Assembly (NCBI GenBank): GCA_013151235.1
Contig: JAADIO010000054.1
Coordinates: 1 to 9,639, forward strand
Length of the DNA: 9,639 nt
DNA from: Deltaproteobacteria bacterium
GTDB taxonomy: Bacteria > CG2-30-53-67
Reading direction: 5' to 3'
Shown here piece after piece: positions 1-7,597 of this stretch. Position 1 is the stretch's first letter, and each line of letters starts with the position of its first letter. Below the pieces are notes generated by a model, which had not been told where the DNA came from, ran no database searches, and saw only the letters and a list, made by a program, of their open reading frames with translations. Position numbers and translations under genes: made by a program.

Positions 1-227
1 CACGATCTCGCCCTTTTTCCCGACCTTTCTGCGATGCTCGGCTGCGTGAAGGGGTTACTCTCCCCCTACGGGGGAGCATAGGAAAAACCCGTACTTTAAT
101 TTTCTTGCCTTCCCCGTCACTCCCCGTGTTCCCCGTGGTTCATGCCTTTGCCCTTGCCTCTGTGCCTTTGCCCCTTTGCCCCTTTGCCCCAGCCCTCATT
201 CTTTGTCAAATAATTGATATTTTTTTC
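1..227. other. Left edge, no supported gene
   Basis: I find no convincing coding region here. One plus-strand frame is open from the window edge to a TAG at 79-81 (26 residues), which could be the tail of a gene lying to the left, but it matches nothing I recognise. A short perfect hairpin (arms 60-66 and 70-76, loop TAC) follows closely. It has no T-run immediately after it, so I do not call it a terminator. The next stretch is C/T-rich and low in complexity, and it turns sharply AT-rich after about 195. Confidence 0.4.
144..190. repeat. CCCCTTTG low-complexity tandem run
   Basis: Imperfect tandem copies of an eight-base unit, CCCCTTTG, with two exact copies at 171-186, a partial one after them and degenerate versions (GCCTTTG) before them. 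An open frame across it gives a Pro/Leu/Ala-rich low-complexity peptide, so it is most likely non-coding. No function is suggested. Confidence 0.6.
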
Positions 228-256
228 TTGACAACTCATTTGATATCCATTATCTT
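228..256 (+). promoter_or_regulatory. Likely sigma-70 promoter of the ParA-CBM48 operon
   Basis: A perfect -35 box TTGACA (228-233) is followed after 17 bases by TATCTT (251-256, four of six matches to the -10 consensus) in an AT-rich patch. Transcription would start near 263 and leave a leader of about 215 bases before the ATG at 477. TTGTCAA at 203-209 and TTGACAA at 228-234 form an inverted pair whose right arm covers the -35 box, so a repressor site is possible. Confidence 0.5.
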
Positions 257-303
257 CTCAACACAAGATATAGTATTTTTATTTTGGGCAAATACCAAAT
301 AAC

Positions 304-380
304 CTGTCAACCATTGGAAAGTGACAATGAGGACAGAAACAACGAACCGGGAGGAGAAGCACCCCGGGGAGTTTTCTTCC
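304..380 (+). other. Structured leader upstream of the ParA-CBM48 gene
   Basis: Two possible RNA hairpins. The first pairs CTGTC (304-308) with GACAG (332-336) and, inside it, CATTG (312-316) with CAATG (325-329), around an eight-base loop. The second pairs GGAGGAGAA (350-358) with TTTTCTTCC (372-380), including two G-U pairs, around a loop holding the palindrome CCCCGGGG. From 381 to the ribosome binding site at 464 I see no gene and no further clear structure. The leader matches no riboswitch class I know. Confidence 0.35.
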
Positions 381-476
381 TCAACTCTGCTCAACCACAT
401 CAGGGGCAAGATCGCAGTTCAGCAAAGCGGTACAGGCATGCAATGAACCGGTCAGTCATCTTGAAAGGAGCAGGCT

Positions 477-1625
477 ATGAAAACCTTTGCCATTGTAAAT
501 CAAAAAGGAGGCTGCGGAAAGACAACAACATCCATCAACCTTGCCGCCGGCCTGGCGGATCGGGGAAAGAAAGTCCTGCTCGTCGACATGGACCCTCAAT
601 CCCACGCCTCCCTGGGACTCAACATCACGGTCGGCGAACTTGATCTGGGATTATATGATGTTCTCCTCGCCGTCGGGGAAGAGGACGGCCCACGGCTGGA
701 TGATATCGTTGCTCCAGTCGTCAAGAACCTTGACCTGGTTCCTTCGAACATTATTCTTTCCGCTTTTGAGCAGAAAATGGCCGGTACTGCAGGCCGCGAG
801 ACCCGACTGCTTGAGGCCATCAATGCCATGGAAGGAGAGTATGACTATCTCCTCATCGATTGTCCTCCATCCGTGGGGCTTCTCTCTTTCAACGCTCTCA
901 TGGCCGTTCATCACGTCATTATCCCCATTGAGCCAAGCTTCTTTTCACTTCACGGACTCGGCAAACAGATTGAATCAATTCGGATATTCACGGAAAAACT
1001 GAATCACTTCATTGAGATCCATACGCTCGTCACAATGTTCGATCGGCGGACCCGACTTTCCCGTGAAGTCCTGGAAGAGGTGCAAAAGCACTTCGGCAAA
1101 CAGCTTTTTCAGACCGTTATCCATAACAACATCCGCCTCAAAGAGGCAGCCGGCTACGGCTCCCCCATCTGTAAATTTGATCGCCACTGTACCGGATTCC
1201 ATGATTTTCAGGCCCTTGCCGAAGAAGTGTCTCTGCTCAAGGCCGTTGAGGTTCAGGTACAACCGGTGGAAACACTGGGGCCCCGGCCGGTACGCAACGG
1301 GATTCTCTTTTCCCTGGATGCACCGAACGTAAAATCCCTGAAGTTAGTGGGGGACTTCAACAACTGGACACCGGACAAAAATTCGGAACTGGAAAAGGGA
1401 GAGGCCGGAAGGTGGGAAAAAACTCTGTCCCTGCCGCCCGGGAGATACCATTATAAATTTATCGCCGACGGCGAGTGGCGGGAAGATTCCGGCAATCCCA
1501 ACTACATCATCAACGATTTCGGCGGGATCGATTCCGTCGTGGAGGTCAAGCCGATAGAGTTCCCCGAACTGATGCAGCAGGACCGGTCCCTGGGCATGGA
1601 AGCGGACCAGCAGGAAGCGAGTTGA
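477..1625 (+). CDS. ParA/Soj-type ATPase fused to a CBM48 (AMPK-type glycogen-binding) domain
   Basis: The first ~255 residues are a ParA-family Walker-type ATPase, a class that dimerises on ATP, often binds DNA non-specifically and moves or spaces cargo. The deviant Walker A is intact (QKGGCGKTTT, 9-18, with signature Lys10 and Lys15), as are Walker A' (LLVDMDPQ, 34-41) and Walker B (LLIDCPPS, 125-132). Residues about 274-357 form a separate beta-sandwich-type domain resembling the AMPK beta-subunit carbohydrate-binding module: VGDFNNW (291-297), YHYKF (324-328) and DGEW (331-334). Trp297, Lys327 and Trp334 line up with the main sugar-contacting residues of AMPK beta; its Asn appears as Asp352. 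At 382 residues it is about 120 longer than plain Soj/ParA. The start is set by AAAGGAG six bases upstream of the ATG. It leads an operon with a degenerate ParA-like gene. ATPase and CBM assignments are firm; binding of glycogen is inferred. Confidence 0.93.
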   Translation: MKTFAIVNQKGGCGKTTTSINLAAGLADRGKKVLLVDMDPQSHASLGLNITVGELDLGLYDVLLAVGEEDGPRLDDIVAPVVKNLDLVPSNIILSAFEQKMAGTAGRETRLLEAINAMEGEYDYLLIDCPPSVGLLSFNALMAVHHVIIPIEPSFFSLHGLGKQIESIRIFTEKLNHFIEIHTLVTMFDRRTRLSREVLEEVQKHFGKQLFQTVIHNNIRLKEAAGYGSPICKFDRHCTGFHDFQALAEEVSLLKAVEVQVQPVETLGPRPVRNGILFSLDAPNVKSLKLVGDFNNWTPDKNSELEKGEAGRWEKTLSLPPGRYHYKFIADGEWREDSGNPNYIINDFGGIDSVVEVKPIEFPELMQQDRSLGMEADQQEAS

Positions 1626-1677
1626 AAGATCCTGTTCCGGAATTCTATGGCCCACAACACATCAACGAGGGGGGTTC

Positions 1678-2544
1678 ATGAAAACGAAGAGCTTGGGACG
1701 GGGAATGGAAGAGATTTCCCATATCTTTCTCTCTTCGGAACCGGCGACAGTTTCACGTAAAAAATCACAGGAAACCCGAAAGATCGAAAAGCCGGCCGCT
1801 GACAATTCCCTCCGAATGACCCCGTCGATCGGAATCACCGGAAGCACCGATCGATGGATCGGGACCTTTGCCCTCGTCAACATTTCCATTGAACTCGCCC
1901 GGCAGGGATACCGGGTCCTGGTGATCGACGAGGACCCCGGCCCCCTCAATGTAATGCGCTCCATGGGATTGATCGATGTAGAAAACCCCGGCGAAATGAT
2001 TCTGCACAATGCCCCCATGGGAGTACGCATCGCCTACCGAACCCCTTTCCTCAACGACCTGGCGCTCTATAGTCGGCTTACCCGGGACGAAAAGAACTTT
2101 TCCTGGCCGGAACGTTACCGGCGGTTTGATTTTATCCTGTCCCATCTCCCGCAACGAAATTACGAAGATTTCGGTCCTTTCCTGCGCCGGACCTCTCTTT
2201 GTATCGCGATCGGTTCCACGGAACCCGAGGGAATGCTTCAAACCTATGCCGCAATTAAGGGCCTGAACCAGGCGGCACGGCAGATGAACTTTGGCCTCAT
2301 CGTCTATGACTCGGTCGGCGTCATTCCCCCCGAAGAGGCATTTATAAAGATGGCCCGGAATGTTCGCAGGTTTCTTCACAAGGATCTCATAAGCTATTCC
2401 TTTATCCGGGACGACGCGGAAATTGCGGAATCGATGGAAACCGGTATGCCTCTCTCCCTGCAATCTCCGTCCTCCGAAGTGCGCCGTCAGTTATTCAGCA
2501 TTGCCGGACTGATCATCGACGACTATGACAAGAAAACATCATGA
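1678..2544 (+). CDS. Degenerate ParA/MinD-like protein with ParB-like N-terminal LGRGM motif
   Basis: This 288-residue protein keeps the outline of a ParA/MinD fold but not its active site. The loop where Walker A should be (about 53-68, ITGSTDRWIGTF in its core) has no lysine, while the following helix and Walker A'-like strand (VLVIDEDPG, 80-88) are well kept. The Walker B position reads FILSHLP (152-158), so the usual Asp is gone. It is therefore probably a pseudo-ATPase. The N-terminus (KSLGRGMEEI, 3-12) resembles the LGRGL box at the start of ParB, the region that stimulates ParA ATPase in that family; about 30 polar, probably disordered residues join it to the fold. A purine-rich GAGGGGGG site precedes the ATG, 52 bases after the ParA-CBM48 stop, and the stop overlaps the next gene. 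I infer a partner or regulator of the upstream ATPase. Confidence 0.8.
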   Translation: MKTKSLGRGMEEISHIFLSSEPATVSRKKSQETRKIEKPAADNSLRMTPSIGITGSTDRWIGTFALVNISIELARQGYRVLVIDEDPGPLNVMRSMGLIDVENPGEMILHNAPMGVRIAYRTPFLNDLALYSRLTRDEKNFSWPERYRRFDFILSHLPQRNYEDFGPFLRRTSLCIAIGSTEPEGMLQTYAAIKGLNQAARQMNFGLIVYDSVGVIPPEEAFIKMARNVRRFLHKDLISYSFIRDDAEIAESMETGMPLSLQSPSSEVRRQLFSIAGLIIDDYDKKTS

Positions 2545-3107
2545 CCTTCAGAACCGTACCGTTGCAGAACAAAAAGAAATTAATCGAGCTGATTCGCACT
2601 TCCAGTTCTCTGCTGGAAGAAGGGATGGAAATTATTGACAGCGATATCGGCTCGGAAGAAATTCCCCTGATCGACCTGGTCGCCCGAAGGAGGAGCGGTG
2701 AGGCGCTCCTGATCCATACCGGAGTTACCGCGGATGAAAAAGCATTTCTCCACGCCGCCGCCCAATCGGCATGGTTTCAGTCAAATCATACGCTCCTGAG
2801 AAGAATCTATCCCGAGTTGACGCTGGACAATCAGGTTCCCCCAAGGGCTGCCCTGATCTACCCGGAATTTCCTCATCTGATGAAGAGATTTGTCAGGGCA
2901 GCCCCCCCCTCCTTTGCTCCCATGCTTTTCCGGTACCGCTGTCTCGTCTCGGAGGATACACAATTTCTTTATCTGGAGCGGTTCGACAAACCTCGGGAGC
3001 AGATGCGCCTTTCCGAGGAGGACGCTTCGCTCCCCCCCTTTCGAACCGGAATCGCGGGAAAGGACGTGATGCTCAGCCCTGAAGAGAGGGAGGCATTCTT
3101 CTCCTGA
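2541..3107 (+). CDS. Uncharacterised 188-residue protein, third gene of the ParA-CBM48 operon
   Basis: I do not recognise this family. The ATG overlaps the previous stop (ATGA), so translation is probably coupled and the protein likely acts with the two ParA-like proteins. It has no signal peptide or membrane segment and should be cytoplasmic. An N-terminal helix (10-30) leads into IPLIDLVARRRSGEALLIHT (41-60), which has the rhythm of the core beta-hairpin of PD-(D/E)XK nuclease-like folds, with Asp45 in the expected place but the ExK pair replaced by IHT. That would make it a nuclease-fold protein without activity, which is only a guess. The rest is mixed alpha/beta, with proline-rich stretches (99-111, 121-127), ending in an acidic tail. 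A terminator follows about 50 bases downstream, closing the operon. Confidence 0.75.
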   Translation: MTFRTVPLQNKKKLIELIRTSSSLLEEGMEIIDSDIGSEEIPLIDLVARRRSGEALLIHTGVTADEKAFLHAAAQSAWFQSNHTLLRRIYPELTLDNQVPPRAALIYPEFPHLMKRFVRAAPPSFAPMLFRYRCLVSEDTQFLYLERFDKPREQMRLSEEDASLPPFRTGIAGKDVMLSPEEREAFFS

Positions 3108-3156
3108 ACAGCCACCCGACCCCATGGATGATGAACATCACAAGACCGTCTTCAAA

Positions 3157-3196
3157 AAAAATCCCCCCGGTGGCAAAAAGCACCGGGGGGATTTTT
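3157..3196. terminator. Bidirectional Rho-independent terminator
   Basis: A perfect 16-bp stem (3157-3172 with 3181-3196) has the core CCCCCCGGTG / CACCGGGGGG, an eight-base loop, an A-run on the left and a T-run on the right. Both strands therefore read as a GC stem followed by U's. It lies between the converging ends of the ParA-CBM48 operon and groEL and should stop transcription from both sides. Confidence 0.93.
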
Positions 3197-3219
3197 CGTA
3201 TCTCTCGGAGGGGCTGGGC

Positions 3220-4875
<1,656 letters not shown>

Positions 4876-4916
4876 TCAATACCTCCTTGATAGTTTTCAG
4901 ATCCTTGCAGGTATTA

Positions 4917-5174
4917 TTATTCAACAATACCCATCACATCTTCCAGTTTGACAATCCCGTACTCCGTCCCATCGATCTTGATATTGTCCGGGGCATAGGT
5001 CTTGAACATGATCATATCCCCAACCTTGACCTCTTCCACCTCTTTGCCGATGGCCTCGACCTTCCCCTTCTGGGGCCGCTCTTTGGCCGATTCCGGAATA
5101 ATAATCCCTCCGGCGGTCTTTTCTTCCTGATCCAGGTAGCTGACCAAAAGGCGATCTTTCAATGGCTTTAGCAT
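4917..5174 (-). CDS. groES: Co-chaperonin GroES (10 kDa, Hsp10), short-roof form
   Basis: Forms the seven-member lid of the GroEL folding chamber. The N-terminus ([11 protein letters not shown]), the mobile loop with its GroEL-binding GGIIIP (22-27) and the C-terminal EDVMGIVE are classic. At 85 residues it is about 10 shorter than E. coli GroES. The missing part is the region between EAIGKE and VKVGD, which in the E. coli protein forms the beta-hairpin roof of the dome. Shorter roofs occur in other bacteria, so the protein should still work. The start follows AAGGAG by seven bases. It is the first gene of groES-groEL. A promoter and CIRCE operator lie about 90 to 150 bases upstream, indicating HrcA repression and heat induction. 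Confidence 0.98.
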   Translation of the reverse strand: MLKPLKDRLLVSYLDQEEKTAGGIIIPESAKERPQKGKVEAIGKEVEEVKVGDMIMFKTYAPDNIKIDGTEYGIVKLEDVMGIVE

Positions 5175-5262
5175 TTCTTTTCTCCTTTCTGTTCATTAAG
5201 TGCCAAAAACCCCAAATAGAGCCCCCCATCCAGGCTGTCGAAAAACCTGAAAGATTGTTATG

Positions 5263-5289
5263 TTAGCAGTCGTTACAGGGGAGTGCTAA
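5263..5289 (-). promoter_or_regulatory. CIRCE operator (HrcA binding site)
   Basis: TTAGCAGTC (5263-5271), nine spacer bases, then GAGTGCTAA (5281-5289). The consensus CIRCE is TTAGCACTC-N9-GAGTGCTAA, so the spacing is exact and 17 of 18 arm bases match, the only change being C to G in the left arm as written. It lies just downstream of the predicted groES start point, the usual place for HrcA repression. Confidence 0.93.
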
Positions 5290-5298
5290 TGAAGTTGA

Positions 5299-5326
5299 AA
5301 TATACTCGTGAAAAACCGATTTGCAA
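5299..5326 (-). promoter_or_regulatory. Predicted sigma-70 promoter of groES-groEL
   Basis: On the minus strand the -35 box is TTGCAA (5321-5326) and the -10 box is TATATT (5299-5304), with 16 bases between them. The predicted start near 5292 places the CIRCE at about +3 to +30, where bound HrcA would block initiation. Confidence 0.65.
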
Positions 5327-5461
5327 TCCCCCTTATGTGTTATTTAGCGCGCTCACACCAAAGATTCTCAAGTTTCCAACCATTTGTCCGATATGAAGTT
5401 CAGAAGGGCAACCCCATTACAAACATCGCTGTTGTGATTCCGCTTCCGGGAGGGAGGATCG

Positions 5462-6823
5462 ATGCAACTCAAGTCGAATCTGAAACTCAAATATTGTCCC
5501 ATGCTGGACAGTTTTATCAAGATCCGTGAGTTTTCCCAGGAGGAAATCGACATCTTTTCCAACCATACAGACATCCGGGATAAGCGATCTTATCAGGACC
5601 TGGTCATCCGGGAGACCATACCGGATTTCAATGAAAAAATCCTGAAACTGATCCACAACGACGGAGAGATCGGCTTCGACATGGAAGGAGCAATTGATGA
5701 ACTCTACCGGATGTGCATCAAGGTCAACCCCGCCCTGAATATCTATAATATCAGCATTCCCGTACAGGAAGGGGGGACCCCTCAGCTCCACCTGCAGCCG
5801 GGAAGGAAGCGGGACGTAAGAAACCGGATCCAGGAGATTCGGGGGTTGGAAGAAACGTTAAAACGGCGAATCATCGGACAGGATGAAGCCATTCGTCGAA
5901 TCGTTCAATCCATTCAGAGTGCGAAGATCGGAATCAAGGACCCCCACCGGCCTGTCGGCTGTTTTATCTTCGCCGGACAGACGGGGGTAGGTAAGACCGA
6001 ACTGGCCAAGGCCGTCGCGGAGTGTCTCGTGGGGAGCGAAAAGGAGATGATTCGCGTCGACTGCTCCGAGTTCTCGCAACCCCATGAATACGCGAAGTTG
6101 ATCGGGGCACCTCCGGGGTACGTCGGGTATGAAGATGGAGGCAGCCTGACCACACCACTCCTGAAGAATCCCGAAAACGTCGTCCTCTTCGATGAAATTG
6201 AGAAGGCCAACAGCAAGCTTCACAACCTGCTGCTCCAGATCATGGACGAAGGGGACCTCACCGACAACAAAGGAAGGAAGATCCCTTTTCATGATGCCGT
6301 GGTAATTCTGACGACGAATGTCGGTGTCGAAGGGTTGGACGCGATGAAAAACGCCGTCGGTTTTACAAAGGAAGAACAGCCCGGACGGAAGATCGTCGAA
6401 CGGGAAACCCTGAAGGCACTGGAGAAGACCTTCCGGCCGGAATTTCTCAACCGCATCGATGAAATCATCTGTTTTCGTCCACTCGGGACCGAAAGTATCC
6501 GCAAGATCGTCAGGCTCTTGTTGTCCCGTCTGAAGAAAAATCTTTCGCAAATGAAAATTTCCATCCGTTTCACACAGGGAGTCATCGACTTCATCAGCCG
6601 GGAAGGGATGGATCCGCGCTACGGTGCCCGTCCGTTACAGCGGGCAATCAAACAATATATTGAAGTCCCCCTGACGGAACGGATCCTCCATGCAAAAGAG
6701 GAATTCCCCATGAAGGTCGTAGCAAGGATTTCAGGCCGCCGGATTGTTTTTGTGGCGGATCGAACTCTCCCGGCAAACCGTGGGAACCATCGGATTCAGA
6801 CCCTCTACCAGGAGACGGGATGA
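5462..6823 (+). CDS. Single-AAA+ Clp/Hsp100 ATPase, ClpC-D2-like, with unknown N-terminal domain
   Basis: An AAA+ unfoldase like the second ATPase ring (D2) of ClpA/ClpB/ClpC, but with only one AAA+ module in 453 residues; ClpA, ClpB and ClpC have two in about 750 to 860. Visible motifs are the IIGQDEAI entry motif (137-144), Walker A GQTGVGKT (172-179), pore loop GYVGY (219-223), Walker B VLFDEIE (241-247), sensor 1 TTN (284-286), arginine-finger box FRPEFLNRID (324-333) and sensor 2 GARPLQRAI (388-396). All key ATPase residues are present. VGF (299-301) sits where ClpA has IGL and ClpC has VGF for docking on ClpP, so it may feed a protease. Residues 1-125 match no Clp N-domain I know and may choose substrates. 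GGGAGGGAGG precedes the start. The gene diverges from CIRCE-controlled groESL and overlaps a pseudopilin gene. It is too short for ClpB and lacks the ClpX zinc finger. Confidence 0.92.
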   Translation: MQLKSNLKLKYCPMLDSFIKIREFSQEEIDIFSNHTDIRDKRSYQDLVIRETIPDFNEKILKLIHNDGEIGFDMEGAIDELYRMCIKVNPALNIYNISIPVQEGGTPQLHLQPGRKRDVRNRIQEIRGLEETLKRRIIGQDEAIRRIVQSIQSAKIGIKDPHRPVGCFIFAGQTGVGKTELAKAVAECLVGSEKEMIRVDCSEFSQPHEYAKLIGAPPGYVGYEDGGSLTTPLLKNPENVVLFDEIEKANSKLHNLLLQIMDEGDLTDNKGRKIPFHDAVVILTTNVGVEGLDAMKNAVGFTKEEQPGRKIVERETLKALEKTFRPEFLNRIDEIICFRPLGTESIRKIVRLLLSRLKKNLSQMKISIRFTQGVIDFISREGMDPRYGARPLQRAIKQYIEVPLTERILHAKEEFPMKVVARISGRRIVFVADRTLPANRGNHRIQTLYQETG

Positions 6824-7587
6824 ACTTTCCTTTCCTTGCATCAATAAAGAGTTTCCGCCGCCGGAGCAGGAAAGGTCCGACGACAACAGCCGGATTTTCC
6901 CTGATCGAAATCGTCATCGTCATCGCCGTCCTCTCGATTCTTGCAGGAATGATGGTCCCGATGTCGGTCCATCTTATCGACCAGAGAAATGTGGAATCCA
7001 CAAAAAAGGAAATGAGCGAGATCAAGGACGGGTTGCTGCACTACTATGAAGATGTCTCTCCGAGTGCCTTTCCGGCGAATCTGGCAGACCTGGTCACCGC
7101 CCCCTTCGGGATCACCGGATGGAATGGCCCCTATTTCTCGGGATCCGCCTCCGAGGTACAGACCGACGCATGGGGGAACAACTACACCTACCGGGAATCC
7201 GGGAACTACGCCATCGTCATCAGCGGGGGGAATGACAAGAGTGTCGACTCCGGCTCCTACGACAATTTCCCTCCTTCCGACAGTCCGGCCGACAATTCCG
7301 ACCTCGTCGTCAACGTGAACGGCAATCTCATCGCCGACAAGCTCAATGAGGAAAAGATCGAGGAGACGAAAGAGATCCTGAAGCTGGTCGCGGGAGATAT
7401 CTACAACACGAACCCCACGACGGCGCCGACATCCTACACCCCAAGCCTTTCCGATGCCTGGGGAAACACCATTCAGTACAACCGGATCAGCAACTACTCC
7501 GTCAAGATTTACAGCTACGGGCTTGACGGCGTGGACGATTCCGGAAGCAGCGACGACATCTACTACTCCCTGATCTGGACTCCCTGA
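6820..7587 (+). CDS. Type II secretion-like pseudopilin with duplicated GspG-type domain
   Basis: The N-terminus is a class III prepilin leader: 25 residues, very basic (SFRRRSRK), then the peptidase site AG/FSLIE with the required Glu five residues into the mature protein, and a hydrophobic helix (26-47). Prepilin peptidase should cleave before Phe26, and the product would sit in the inner membrane and assemble into a pilus-like fibre. The periplasmic part seems to hold two GspG-type units, each a helix, a DAWGN turn (116-120 and 212-216) and an Asp/Gly/Ser-rich loop (137-148 and 234-246) like the calcium loop of GspG. GspG has one. It is 255 residues against about 140 for GspG. ATGA overlap with the Clp ATPase gene implies coupled translation. 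No other secretion or pilus genes are in the window, so its machine must be encoded elsewhere. It could equally be called a type IV pilin-like protein. Confidence 0.87.
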   Translation: MNFPFLASIKSFRRRSRKGPTTTAGFSLIEIVIVIAVLSILAGMMVPMSVHLIDQRNVESTKKEMSEIKDGLLHYYEDVSPSAFPANLADLVTAPFGITGWNGPYFSGSASEVQTDAWGNNYTYRESGNYAIVISGGNDKSVDSGSYDNFPPSDSPADNSDLVVNVNGNLIADKLNEEKIEETKEILKLVAGDIYNTNPTTAPTSYTPSLSDAWGNTIQYNRISNYSVKIYSYGLDGVDDSGSSDDIYYSLIWTP

Positions 7588-7597
7588 AAAATCAAGA

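Noticed and set aside
60-76. CTCCCCC-TAC-GGGGGAG hairpin as a terminator
   Set aside because: The stem is perfect but no T-run follows on the plus strand, and no gene end upstream is secure.
143-190. Possible CRISPR-like or VNTR array
   Set aside because: The unit is only eight bases, imperfect and without spacers; it is simple low-complexity sequence.
105-302. 65-residue hydrophobic open frame over the CCCCTTTG run
   Set aside because: It is a translation of low-complexity C/T-rich DNA followed by an AT-rich promoter region, with no ribosome binding site, so it is unlikely to be a gene.
284-643. 119-residue open frame overlapping the start of the ParA-CBM48 gene
   Set aside because: Its second half runs through the P-loop coding region in another frame, its composition is Arg/Pro/Gly-rich, and no ribosome binding site supports it; the ParA frame is unmistakable.
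1765-2463. 232-residue minus-strand open frame opposite the pseudo-ParA gene
   Set aside because: Antisense shadow; the plus-strand frame has family features and operon context, this one has neither.
5344-5354. TTAGCGCGCTC as a second CIRCE half-site
   Set aside because: There is no inverted partner at the nine-base spacing and the match is partial, so I do not call an operator.
5462-6823. Truncated ClpB or ClpC pseudogene
   Set aside because: All motifs are intact, the gene has its own ribosome binding site and a distinct N-terminal region, and it is coupled to the next gene, so it looks like a genuine single-module protein.
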